This document shows positions 1 through 10,973 of a stretch of DNA of 64,000 nt, piece by piece. This DNA is from Locusta migratoria (lineage: Eukaryota; Arthropoda; Insecta; Orthoptera; Acrididae): assembly GCA_026315105.1 (NCBI GenBank), contig CM048748.1, positions 474,141,150 through 474,205,149 on the forward strand, written 5' to 3'. Position 1 is the stretch's first letter. Each line of letters begins with the position of its first letter. The notes beneath the pieces are model-generated. The model saw nothing but the letters and a program-made list of their open reading frames with translations. It had not been told where the DNA came from and made no database searches. Position numbers and translations under genes: made by a program.

Positions 1-424
1 GCTATAAACATGCCTGACTGTTACATCTTCTGCGAATATGTACATTTTTGTGCCTTAAGCCTTAACTCATGAGGTAACTAGTGTAATTTATCCTACGAGG
101 TGTGGTCTGTGGGAACCCTATGTTTAAGTGATTGCTGAAGGCGTAAATAATTTGAAAATTTTAATTCAAGTTGTGTAGCATTAATTTTTACTGTTATATG
201 AGTTTTTTAAAAAATACTTCTTATTGATTTTATTGCATTGCACAAAGTCTGTAGTAATTTCCTTTTTGTAACACAAAATCGCTTTTTTTGTGCTTTCTGT
301 TTAAAATAATACACACAGAGGGAGTGTTGAGAGTGTCAGAGCAATGTATTTTGATTTCTGAAATATTATACTGCGAATGTAGCACATAAATTGTCACGAA
401 GACTAAATTTCAGGGTGTAAAATT
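1..424. other. AT-rich non-coding sequence, no gene seen
   Basis: The stretch is AT-rich with short T and A runs. I see no coding region, tRNA-like box or inverted repeat in it. The interval 649-1027, between the two SINE copies that follow, is equally featureless. Confidence 0.6.
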
Positions 425-648
425 TCTCATAAGTTGGTTGGTCAAGGTCAACGGTCCCTCTTTCGTTAAGGATGGGGGAGGAAAGCAACCGTGCCCTTTT
501 AAAGGATCGATCCGGTATTTGGCTGCATTGATATAGGAAAAACACGGAACAACAAATCTGGATGGCCGGAGGTGGAATTGAAGCACCGTCCTCCAAAAGA
601 ATGCGAGTCCAGTGTCTTACCACTGCTAAAGCCACCTCACTCTCTGCT
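425..648 (-). repeat. tRNA-derived SINE copy, reverse orientation
   Basis: Read on the minus strand, it runs from a tRNA-like head (AGCAGTGGTAAGACACTGG, then GGTGCTTCAATTCC as a degenerate B box) through CCGGCCATCCAGATTTG and a body containing AAAGGGCACGG. The same order of blocks occurs at 1028-1262 on the plus strand and 15957-16186 on the minus strand, so this is one dispersed family. The B box has drifted from GGTTCGANNCC, so pol III activity is doubtful. Confidence 0.75.
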
Positions 649-1027
649 CATAAGTAGTAAACTCGATAAATACAAGAAGGAAGTCCGCAAAGTTGACATT
701 CATCGTTGAGGTATAGGTATTTTTTACTAGCACTCAGAACACATTTGATTTTAATAAACTACTTTAAGTATTTTACTAGCTGATAATGACCCGCTTCGCT
801 AGGGTTTTTATTGTCTGTTAGCAGTTCTATTATTTTAATACTGGCAAATGAAAATGCAGTAAATAACTTTATCGTTTAAAAATGTGATTTTCTATATTAG
901 GACAAACATGTCACATATAAAGTCTTTGAATTAAATTATGTTCTCGGTGTGTTTCAAGATTGCTCTTTACTGTTTCGCTAAGATTATAATAATTAATATT
1001 AGTATCATTACAGCACACAGCGAGAGA

Positions 1028-1262
1028 GGTGGCGCGCTGTGGACTCGTATTGGGGAGGATGGTGCTTCAAATCCACCTCCGGCCATCCAGACTTAGGTTT
1101 TCCGTGATTTCCCTAAATCACTCCAGGCAAATGCCAGGATGGTTCCTTTCAAATGGCACGGCCGATTTCCTTCCACGCCTTACCCAAAAACCCGAGCGTG
1201 AGCTCCGTCTCTAATGACTAAGCTGTCCATGGGACGTTAAAACCCTAAGCTTCCTTCCTTCC
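1028..1262 (+). repeat. tRNA-derived SINE copy (same family as 425-648)
   Basis: It carries a head with GTGGACTCGTATTGGGGAGG, a degenerate B box (GGTGCTTCAAATCC), CCGGCCATCCAGACTTAGG, then TTTCCGTGATTTCCCTAAAT and CAAATGGCACGGCCGATTTCC. It ends in a (CTTC)n-like tail near 1245-1265. Shared blocks with the copies at 425-648 and 15957-16186 define the family; no target duplication was resolved. Confidence 0.75.
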
Positions 1263-2870
1263 TTCATTGCAGTACTATTCATTATTAATTGATTTGCAAT
1301 TTCAATAGTTTAGAATATCCTCGAAATTTCTCAAATGTTACAGATAAACAATTTGCACACACATAAGCCCTTAACCTGTGATACGAAAATGCGGTGTAGG
1401 CGCAGTCTAACCCACAAAATCACGACACTCCCGCTCAGTTTTGTTACACACTGCAACAACTGTACTCCAAGACGCATTTCTGAATACGATATAGGATAAG
1501 TACAAGTACTATAGTTTAAATTCATTTGTAACAGTTTTTACAACAGTAATCGTAAATGATAGCATAAATGTCGACGGTAACTACAATAGCAACCAAATAC
1601 TTGTCTTTCTTTATTTTGTAAGGACTCTGGGAAATATGAAACGCTACATTTCACGACACGATTCTTTTGTAACATACAGGAATTAACTGAATAAAGTTTG
1701 TTTCTTTTAAGAACTAAAGATGATTTCTAAACATCAAAAGACCTGATATTCTACAGAAAGTCGTCGTTATTTACTCAGTAATTAAGTTTTTGTCATAATA
1801 ATTCCAGTCAAATCACAAAACAGAAAAAAAATTCAGCACATTCGCTTTCAAGAAATATTCGTGTACTGTAAAACTCCATTCCAAGCTGTTGAACAGAAGA
1901 TCGCCCACCGTTAGGGGCGCTAGTGTCCTTGCAACTGTCATATGGTGACAACTTTCACAGCAGTGAATGTCGTGGCTGTATATGTTAGATTGTGGTGTAC
2001 GTAATTATAAGATTTTGGTACGGAAATTTCCCATGCGTTTCGTCGCAAGAGTCCTCTTTATAATGTCGCTGCCAATACCAGCAACGTAACACTCGTCCTA
2101 CTGCTTCTCATTGTGAAGAATTTAAGAAAGAAATTGTTATCTTTCTTGCTTGTAATTTTTAGAGCACCTGAAGTTACCTACAGCTATAGTTCTGTAACTC
2201 AAAATCACGAATTTATATCTGTGTCAAATCCAACCTGTAGCAGCTGATTCAGTACGAGATGCGCTAGGCAGTACTTTTCAGTCGTAAGCAGTACTAACTA
2301 CTATTACTGAACCAAAACCGAACTATAAAAATAGTGACGAACCGTAAGCTTCCAGCCACTTACAGTCATGAGTAAGCAAACCAACATAGTACACAATGTG
2401 AGACGTGAGGCTGCAGTGTCACGAGGTTTACAGCTTTTCCTACAGTATTTATTACTTCATTGCTGCTTTTGATTTTTACTCCCCACACGCGCACACTGCC
2501 ACACACTGTGACGATACCACCCTATAACAGTGCACAACGCGAGGCTCAAGTCTGGTGCCACGCGTAAGTGCCATTGGTCTGCAGTGAATAGTTTTGGCTA
2601 CTAACTGCAATATATTGATATACATGTATTGATTAAAGAATCAAAGATCTCCAGTGATCATTAGAATTGTCACTGGCTATTACAAAATCGTCGTTTTTCT
2701 ATTTATCGATCTACGTCTTCCACCATCCACCTACTAACACTACTAACTATCCTTGGAGAGTGAGTTCAAAAATTCTCCTGTGGTCTCAGAGAAAACACTT
2801 CGTGAGTTAAGAGTTAAATTTAATATTCGTAGAATATACAACATTAGCTGCGAATGGGCAAAGCTGAAAA
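1263..2870. other. Unannotated AT-rich DNA
   Basis: No supportable coding sequence, RNA gene or element end was recognised. Short ORFs on either strand (about 60 codons) have no recognisable composition or motif and are at chance length. Confidence 0.5.
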
Positions 2871-2873
2871 TGT

Positions 2874-3120
2874 GTACCCAGCCGGGATTCGAATTCGGGT
2901 CTCCCACTTTCTAGGCAATTACGCTGACCACTACACCACTGGGGACTCAGTGATCACCGCACCTGCAAGGACTACCTAACCACGCCTCCCGTCAGCTACA
3001 AATTCCCAGCTCAGCCCTGCCCACAGTACTCAAATTCGTAGTTACTTTATACTAATTCCCATAAGAGTAAGGGGCAAAACTTGCCCACCCCTCCCCACTA
3101 ACGAAAGGAGCATTGCCTGT
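2874..3120 (-). repeat. tRNA-like SINE head with tail
   Basis: On the minus strand a tRNA-like module (TCCCCAGTGGTGTAGTGGTC as A-box side, GAATTCGAATCCCGGCTGGG as B-box/T-arm side) occupies about 2876-2948. The anticodon arm does not pair well and no 3' CCA-type acceptor stem is formed, so I read it as a SINE head rather than a tRNA gene. The flanking ~170 bases up to the TA tract are probably its body. Confidence 0.5.
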
Positions 3121-3124
3121 CGCT

Positions 3125-3127
<3 letters not shown>

Positions 3128-3161
<34 letters not shown>
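3128..3161. repeat. (TA)n microsatellite
   Basis: About 17 perfect AT/TA units abut the hairpin that begins at 3162. Confidence 0.97.
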
Positions 3162-3164
<3 letters not shown>

Positions 3165-3215
3165 GTCTGTTCCGGAAGAACAGCCAATGACGTCTGTTCT
3201 TCCGGAACAGATGCC
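3162..3215. repeat. 22-bp-arm inverted repeat (hairpin)
   Basis: The arm at 3162-3183 (GGCGTCTGTTCCGGAAGAAC...) is complementary to 3194-3215 with one mismatch, separated by a 10-base loop (CCAATGACGT). It lies directly against the (TA)n tract. It could be a miniature element remnant, a folded transposon end, or a cruciform formed at an unstable site. Confidence 0.9.
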
Positions 3216-5055
3216 ACATGTATATAGTTAAATTTAAGATTTAAAGTATCGAATGTATTTCTTGTATCTGATGTTCACTGTTGCTTTACACCTCTTAAAC
3301 ATAGCAATACAATTATTTGTTACTGAATTAACTACATAAGTATTTCCTTTCGTTTTTTTTTTTTTTTAGAGATTTATGAAGAAGAGATTTTAACAGCTTG
3401 AACAATGGTTAAAACGTAAGAGAAGTTATAAAAGCAACTGCTCACTATTTATTCTTGAATACAGTTGCTGGAATTAATGACGAACAAAAGTTTAGGTAGA
3501 AGTTCCATCACATATACAGAACCTTAGTAAGAAGCAACTTTAATATAGCTGAACATTTGCAAAATTGAAATTGTAATCATATAACATATTTTAGCTTCTT
3601 CCTTTTTTATGAGAGTGTGAAAGTTAGCTAAGTTAGCTAGTATCATAACAATGAAAGAACTTGACATTGTTTTAAAATGTTACTATATTTTTATGAAAAT
3701 ATTGTACACATTAAAATATGTTAGTGTGCTGAAACAAGGTCAGGACATGGCTTTTACAGGTATTTTAAGTGTAGCTGGTAGTATGTAATGGAATTAATGA
3801 GAATAATAAGTTTAAAATTTGTGCTGGTAATAACTAACGTAACATTGTATACGTTGCAGATCATTCCAGAATAAAGGTGTAAACTGTTAAACTTCTATTT
3901 AATTACCTGTACTGTCTATGAAAATCTTGGACAGTAAAGCTTCGAAACCGTAATCCAGAATGTTAAAAGAAATTGTACGAAATTTTAAGTTTCATAAACA
4001 CAGTACAGGTGACATAATTGTAAAATTTTCTAAAAAACATTCTAAGAAGGAAAGCTATAGCCTGAAAAATCAACGTGACCTCTTAATTGTGTAATCATGC
4101 AGAAATATTTTGTAGACCTTAGTGACATTTTGAATCGGCGATGAAAATTGTAAAATTTATCTTCAAAACGTACAATAATTTAGAATCCTATTCGCTTCCG
4201 AAAGTTCTTTGGTCGATATCTAGAACTAATGCGTAGAATTACAGTTGGAACTGTTGTTTAAATATTAATTTCTTTATATTTCTTTACGTGAATTATCACA
4301 AATTTTGTCAATTTGACAACCGGTTTTAGTCCGCGATGACTATCCTCAGATCTGCAGCAAATGAGGGTAACAGATACAATAACTAATAGTCTATCTCATA
4401 AAACACAGAAAATAACTTACATTCATAAATATAAAAACATGTGTTTAAAATGCAGTAGAGCATACTCTTAATATAATGCAGCCATAATTGTCAAATTAAC
4501 GAAAGATAAAAAATGTACAAGAGGATCAGTGCTCTATTCCCAACCATCGTGCAGCTTGTGTAAATATTCATTTACCTTTGTAGTAAAATTTAGTCACTCC
4601 TTATTGCAATTATCTCTATTCAAACCTGCTATAATCATAAGTGATGCATTTCACCCTTACACTTACGTGTTCCTTCGAGTTAGACACCGTAACTAATCCC
4701 TCTTCATATTTCCAACACGTTCAATTCGTACACCCTTCTTATCCATCAGTTTGTGCCTATTTTAAAAGTAAACGTCATGTCACAGTTATGCGACTCCCGT
4801 GTAAACGTGTATCTGTCGAGTGGTAGATTGTATGAGAAACATTTGCTGTGCAAAGCTCTTCAGATGGCGATTGCGATTTTATTGTTGTTGATAAATTCTA
4901 CAGAACTAACGAACTTTCTACGAAGACTTCTGTAACTACAGAATATCTTGCTGGAACTTTGTAAACATGCATATTTCACCACGTGAACACGTACCGGTAT
5001 GAAAGGCACAGCTAAGCGGCGGCCGCGTTACATTCGGAACGGTGATCGTGATTTT
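3216..5055. other. AT-rich DNA with one degenerate dispersed motif
   Basis: No gene is seen. At about 4318-4352 there is an AACCGGTTTT...CTATCCTCAGATC motif resembling similar motifs near 23632, 31700 and 37793 (see findings). The rest is AT-rich with only chance ORFs of 60-75 codons. Confidence 0.5.
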
Positions 5056-6544
5056 ATCGCAAAATTCTGCAGGATTATTTAAATATTGTACCGAGAAGTC
5101 CTGAACTATTGCATACTTGTTTAGAACTCTGCAAAAAATATACATTTTGAAAAAGGGTTTCAAACTTCACAGTACTTTGAAATTAATACTTCGTTATTGC
5201 AATTATCTCATAAAGTATAACCTACGCAAAAAATTTTCATTAGGATGTTTTGTAGAATTTTTTGAGAGCTGTTCAGAGCTGCATCAGAACTATATTTACG
5301 CTAATAGGCAAAATATTATTTTGAAACACTATTTATTGTAATTATTTCTACTTTCTCAAAAATTGTGCAGAAATATTTAAATTTTGGACAGAGAACTCCG
5401 GAACTATTGCATATCTGTCTAGAACTCTGAAAAATGTAATAAAAAATAGGTGCCAACTTCAGTAGCGAGAAAATGGATCCCTCATTATTGCAATTATCTC
5501 AAAAAGTATAATATGCACAAAATTTTTTTTATTAGGATTTCTTGTAGATCTCCTTGGGAACTATTTACAGCTGTCAGCAGAACTATGTTTCCGCTGATAG
5601 GAAAAAATAATTTTGAAAAAACTAAAATTTGATGCATTTTTAAATAATGTTTTCGTCTATTTGTGCAGAACTATTTAAATTTTGTGCAGAGAACTCCAGA
5701 ACTATTTCGTATCTGTCTAGAGCTCCGAAAAAAACGTACATTTTTAGAAAAAGGGTGCCAACTTCACAGCTCTCACAGTATTCATAATTGTGATATTTTA
5801 CGAAATTCTGCAGTACTATTTGAATTTTGTACAGAGAACTGTAGAACTATAAAAGAACTACCCAGAACTCTGAAAAAAATGTACATTCCACGTAAAAGGG
5901 GTGCCAACTTCACACCACTCTAGTGCAATTTTGTATAGTATCTGACCCTCATTTATGCAATTATCTCATGAACTATAATCTGGGCAAAAAAAATGCCATT
6001 AGGATGTTCTGTAGAACTCTTTGAGAGCTATTTAGAACTGTGATCAGAACTATGTTTTGCGCTAAAAGGCAAACAATTAATTTGAAATAACTAAAATTTG
6101 TTGTAATTTTTTGTAATTATTTCGGGAATTTGCTCTGAACTATTTAAATTTTGTGCAGAGAACTCCAGAACTATTGCATATCTGCCTAGAACTCTGAAAA
6201 AATGTACATTTTCCAAAAAAGAGGTACCAACTTCACAGTAGCGTGACAATGGATTCTCCATTCTTGCAATTGTCTCTTGAGGTGTAATTTTCACAGAAAA
6301 ATATCATTAGGATTTCCTATAGAACTCTTTGGGAGCTATTTAGAACTGTGAGCAGAACTATGTTTGCACTAATAGGCAAATAATAATTTTGAAAAACTAA
6401 AATTTGTTTTACTTTTTCTAAATTGTTCGCGAAATTTTTACAGAACTATTTAAATTTTACACAGAGAACTCCAGAACTATTGCATATCTGCATAGAACTC
6501 TGAAAAATATCTACAGTTTTAGGAAAAGGGGTGCCAACTTCACA
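5056..6544. repeat. ~300-bp tandem repeat, about five diverged copies
   Basis: The phrase GAACTATTGCATATCTG, or a close variant, recurs near 5103, 5400, 5697, 6168 and 6475, giving spacings of about 297, 297, 471 (one unit plus a partial copy near 5833) and 307. Within each unit the same order recurs: AACTCTGAAAAA..TACATTTT, GGTGCCAACTTCACAG, TTGCAATTATCTC, CATTAGGAT, then CAGAACTATGTTT. A shorter AGAACT motif recurs inside each unit. This looks like a decayed satellite array, not a coding region. Confidence 0.88.
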
Positions 6545-7536
6545 GGACTAGAGTCCGGTGAGCGGTGACTGAGCGGATGATTTTGGCAGGACTGAAGCGC
6601 ACGTGCTAGGAGTAGGACACCTGCCACAGCAGGCGGGGGTTGGGTGGAGCGGCCAGTGGCGGCCGCGGCAGACGTCACGGCAGGCGGCGAGTCCGGGCCC
6701 CGCTGCTGGCGGGTCGTCACTGCCCACCCTAATGCCTAGTGTACACGATGATCGAAAGTCCACAAGAAAGATAACTGTCTGCTGCAGCGCTCCAAGCATA
6801 CTAACTGGGTACTAATGACGTGCGATCATACAGGCTTGGTTGCGTTAATACGATAAACTTGCGTCTACACGTCTCATTACCACTAACAGCAGTGCCTGTG
6901 CGAAAATACGGGCTTATTACTGTTTGTATGCGTGCATTGTCCATGTTTGGGTGTATGTCATAGCTGATAATATTCAACTTAAGAAGCTTACACTGTCGGC
7001 GGTTGCAGGATCTGTGGCAATGTTTGTTAGACACTCCACTTGGAGAAGAAATAGAAGTTGGATGAGTCCTTGGTTGATAGGAAGACACAACGAATGAGAT
7101 GTGTACTGCATGCAGATAATGAAGAACCTCATACCAGAGGACCTCAATGAATTCTGAACATTTAAGTTCTGAGTGTTTTACCAAGTTGCTTTCGTTCGTC
7201 CAAGGACAAAAACACGGTGATGTGTGGGAGGGAGAGAGATAAGCTAGATCGAGAGAGAGAGAGAGAGAGAGAGAGAATTTCGCCAAGCTGGAGGTACGAA
7301 ATACTTTTTACACTTGAATTACATTTTCAGCCTTGTTAAAGTTATGTGTCAGTTACTTCCTGTAATTGTTATTTTTTGCAGGTTCGCTATAACATTGCTG
7401 TTTCTGGCGACAGGAGAATCTTTCGAAAGCCTAGCCTTTGCACAAAGAATTTCCGTACCGACTCTTTACAAATAGTGCTGTTGCAGTCTGCACAGCAATT
7501 CCAATTTCCTATCCATAATGAGACCTCAGTCAACTT
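6545..7536. other. GC-rich patch then unannotated DNA with (GA)n
   Basis: The stretch 6545-6800 is GC- and CpG-rich and contains GTGTACACGATGATCG. Part of 8270-8470 resembles it in inverted orientation (TTTACACGATGATCG), so both may be arms of one transposon family. A (GA)n microsatellite lies at 7251-7276. The overlapping ORFs on both strands across 6511-6815 look like by-products of the base composition. Confidence 0.45.
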
Positions 7537-7990
7537 TAGATTAGATTATTTATTTGTTCCGTAGATCCATATTGAGGGGATCCTCGTGGATGTGGAACAT
7601 GTCAAGAAACAAAATTTACAAGTTGAATAACAGATAATACTAATAATATAAATACAAATACATACACTTATAAATACAGATACATAATTTATTAAGTTTT
7701 TTTTTTTTTGCTGATAATATAATAATACTAATATAGTATGAGTGCATGCATCATTTGGTACAATTTAGAAATTCACTAATGGAGTAGAAGGAGTTGGCCA
7801 CTAGAAAGTCTTTTAGGTTCCTCTTAAACTGATCTTTATTTGTAGCTAAATTTTTTATACTTCATGGTAAATTATTGAAAACTAAAGTTTGCTTTGCTCT
7901 TAGCATCACACTTTCGAGATTATGTGCAACTAACTTTCTGACATGCTAAAAATTATAGCATTTTAAAAATATGAGGCAAAAATTATATTA
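7537..7990. repeat. Probable interspersed repeat (LINE-tail-like)
   Basis: The block starts TTAGATTATTTATTTGTTCC, continues with GAGGGGATCCTCGTGGATGTGG and an AT-rich (TAATA)n stretch, then GGAGTTGGCCACTAGAAAG. It resembles, from memory, a repeat common in orthopteran DNA, but I cannot name the family or prove repetition within this window. Confidence 0.35.
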
Positions 7991-8959
7991 AATCTACACT
8001 TTTCTGTTATTTTCTTCATAAATAACAGTCATTGTACCTTCTTACAATAGAGAGGATTTTCTGCAGCGACCTTGTATGCCTCAATGGAAAGCGGAATTCC
8101 TGCTCCGTTCCACTCCACTGATGCAATTGATATCACTCCAACAAAGCAAGCAATTTCGGTGAGGACGCGGCTATTTCCACACACAATCATGAAAAGCACA
8201 CTTCTGCGCATGCGCACTCACTTCGCTACTAGCAAATTTAGAACCTGTCGTAAAGCGTACTAGCTAGTACGAATCGCCGTCTGCGCTCACGAAATGCTAG
8301 TAGTTCCGCGTTTACGTCGCTAGATGGCGCGCAACGTGATCTGTTCATTACTAGCGCGATCATCGTGTAAACTGGGCACAAGTGCGATGGCGCACTACTG
8401 CGGCCACGGCCGGGCTGGCCGTTGCCAGCAGACCAGACCTGCGGCTGGCCGCGGCTCCATCGTGCTGTGAACGTCACGGAGAGAGAGAGCTGCCGCTGTC
8501 TACCTGTGGAATCGCGAGAAGCCAAGGAAGAAGGGATATTGGCTGCATCCTGAAACTTTGCACTTGACGTTTACAAATAACAAGTGAAGAGCAAGAAGCG
8601 CGAGGCGCTAGTCCCTAGGAACGATCCAATCACAGCGCGATAAACACTCCCAGTGATCAAGTGCCGTGAGGTCAACGTTTTCGCGTTGCCGGCTTTGTTC
8701 AGTTCTACCGTAAACAAAGTTCAGTTGTATCGTGTTTATGTTGTGTGTGCTTTTTTTCGCTGCGATTTGTTTTGCTGTGAGTGGTTTAACTTCTCGAGTT
8801 CAAGTAATTGGATAATGTCACCAAAAAGACGTTTGTCTAGTGACGTTTTCTTAGTACTCATTTTCGTATGAATAAAAGCTTCGAAGCTTATGCTCTGAGC
8901 AGGAAGTTCATTCTCACTTCAAACGATCGGAAAGAAGAGTTATGGTGCAGTGGTTATAA

Positions 8960-9625
8960 GAAAGAAATATTGCTGCAGATATGACAATGTCAATACTGCT
9001 TTTATATTCGCTCATGAAACAAAATAGTGCCGGCCGCGGTGGCCGACGGGACTGCGGCGCTTCAGTCACGGTCTGCACGGCCACTACGGTCAGGGGTTCG
9101 AATCCCCCCTCGGGCATGGATATTTGTGCCGTCCTTAGTTGTAGCTAGTTCATAAGTAGTTTGTAAGTTTAGGGACTGATGACCCCGTAGTTAAGTCCCA
9201 TAAGCTCTACAAACATTTGAACATTTGAAACAAAATAAGCCTATTACACCCACATATGCAGTACGCGAAATCGCAAAGGAGCAGCGTCACAATGAAATAA
9301 ATCTGCCCCCATTTCATTGCCGTTTTAACCCTATAAAATAGGTATGGAGTGACTTAAGAAACAATAAGTCTCTCACAATAACAGAGGTGGAAAAGCTGTT
9401 GCATGAAGCTGTTGCCAATGTGGATGCTGCATCTTGGGGGGAAAAATAGGGTCGAGCACGTTGAATAACTGATTCCGGCAGTGCAAACAATAGAAGGGAT
9501 CATGAACAGTTAATGACTTCTCTTGGTGATGACAATGATTTTGGCAGTGACGACAACAGTGAAGATGGGGAGCTGGATGTAATAAATTGTACCATTGTCG
9601 CCGTAAATGGTGAGTGAAAAGCATT
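8960..9625 (+). pseudogene. DDE-superfamily transposase C-terminal remnant
   Basis: If the SINE at 9027-9225 is ignored, the plus strand reads a transposase tail: KPITPTYAVREIAKEQ, then NLPPFHCRFNPIK followed by a stop, VWSDLRNNKSLTITEVEKLL and EAVANVDAASWGEK, with an acidic tail further on. The PPxHCxxNPIxxVW pattern is typical of the third-acidic-residue region of DDE (Tc1/pogo-like) transposases common in insects, where the position after NPI normally holds Glu; here it is Lys. A stop codon precedes VW. It is dead and probably belongs to the 8551-9960 insertion. Confidence 0.6.
9027..9225 (+). repeat. tRNA-derived SINE with 12-bp TSD
   Basis: Head GCCGGCCGCGGTGGCCGACG, B box GGTTCGAATCC, body ATTTGTGCCGTCCTTAGTTG and GGGACTGATGACCCCGTAG, and end ACAAACATTTGAACATT. 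It is flanked by direct repeats TGAAACAAAATA at 9015-9026 and 9226-9237, so this is a complete retroposed copy inserted into the transposase remnant. Confidence 0.95.
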
Positions 9626-10238
9626 CTGATTATAAAACGTAGAGAGAGAAGTTACTGTCTTGATTATTGATTATTTCGTATCTGTCGTGATCCAATGCTT
9701 ATTTTCTATATTGCTTTGTTCCGTTATTGAAATCGTTTGCATTGTTGTGCTCTGGTTTTCATTAATATGCCGTTAATTAACTGCTGCTCAAGAATGAATT
9801 ATTATATGCACTTTTATTGCTCAATAGCTTACATTTACGATATGCAACTGAAAACCGTTTCGTCTACTGTATGTATAGATGCTAGTGTTGCTACGTCGCT
9901 AAAGCAGTGTAGCCAACTTAACTCGCCGTAACGCGAAACGTCAAGTGCAATGTTTCAGCGGCCCCGGTATATGTTGCAATCCTGCTCAACAAACGGAATG
10001 TTTGTACTTTTTTCTGTGAGCTTCGTGAACACGAAGATAAATTCTTCAATTTCACTAGAATGTCTACAAAAAGTTTTGATGAATTATTAAAGAAAATTGG
10101 AGGCAGCAAAAGGGAAATAGACACAGCTATGCGACAATGCATTGGAAATGAAGAAAAACTGCTAGTTACATTAAGGTAAGTTTTATTAATATATAATTTA
10201 AACAAAAATATAATTATTACAAATGTCACTTCAGAATA

Positions 10239-10973
10239 TTAACCTGATTCGTCGAAACAACTGAGTAGTGGTGACGATACACTGTTATCAATACTGCCAT
10301 CGTCTATGTTTTCTTGTGCAGACTGAGCACTGTTATTTCGTTGTGAAGAAGAACAACCAGGATGCGATGAATAGCTTTGCTGGTTATATTCCATTGCCTG
10401 AAAAGGTATCGAAGTAGCTACAGGTTGGCGTTCTGAGTATCCTGATGATTGCGATGGGTGAAAAATGTACTGTGGCTGGTATTCGTAGGAAGATGTGTTT
10501 GGGTTACTAGGGTCCCACTGAGCATCTTCAATAACACTCGAGATCCGTCATTTCACAGATAACTTCAGGTGCTGAGGTATTTTCTTGAATTCAGTGACCA
10601 AAGATTACAGAAAGAGTCTGTCCTTGTCTGCCATCATTTCTTTATCTAGTTCCTGTCTTGCTTCTGCAGATTTTTGCAACGCATTTATCAATTGTTTGCC
10701 TATTTCATCTTGTGCCTTTGTTTGCCCAGTACCCTAACTGTGTATGGTCCACTTGCAACTTCACTCTCTTGTGAGGCCGGAATCTCAGCATTTTCTAGCC
10801 ATACACTGCTGTGCGTATGGTGCGGTGGAGAGGTATTATTCAGAAATGGCAGTAGATTGAAATATAGATATGGCGTCTTCCTTGTAACAGCACAACCACT
10901 TTTACCGGCTAACCTTTTCTTTTCTCGGTTGTACGAATCTTTAATGTTACGCCATTCTTCTGTAATGCCATAC
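10239..10973 (-). pseudogene. MADF/BESS-domain protein (Harbinger partner), broken
   Basis: Minus-strand translation begins after a TTACAG acceptor at 10974 with YGITEEWRNIKDSYNREKKR, GKSGCAVTRKTPYLYFNLLP and FLNNTSPPHHTHSS, matching the second half of a MADF domain (Trp, Arg/Lys-rich, YF..L.FL). After a frameshift come ELGKQLINALQKSAEARQEL, DRLFL-stop-SLVTEFKKIP and LKLSVK, the pattern of a BESS motif. A Ser/Gln-rich tail ends CFDESG. At least one frameshift and two internal stops are present. The N-terminal exon was not found. Its role in Harbinger elements would be DNA binding and nuclear import of the nuclease. Confidence 0.65.

Larger units (their letters stand above)
8551..9960. mobile_element. 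TIR-flanked insertion splitting the Harbinger exon
   Basis: CTGAAACTTTGCACTTGACG at 8551 and its inverted counterpart ending CAAGTGCAATGTTTCAG at 9960 bracket 1.4 kb. Removing it brings WLHP directly next to VYVAILLNKRN in the Harbinger reading frame. Inside lie a DDE transposase remnant and a SINE. I could not identify a clean target-site duplication, so the exact ends are uncertain by a few bases. Confidence 0.55.

Noticed and set aside
5056..6544. CRISPR-like or coding interpretation of the repeated block
   Set aside because: Repeats are about 300 bp, contiguous and diverged without unique spacers, and the context is an animal genome.
6511..6815. Overlapping ORFs on both strands of the GC-rich patch
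   Set aside because: All are short and mutually overlapping, as expected of GC-rich DNA; no motif is recognisable.
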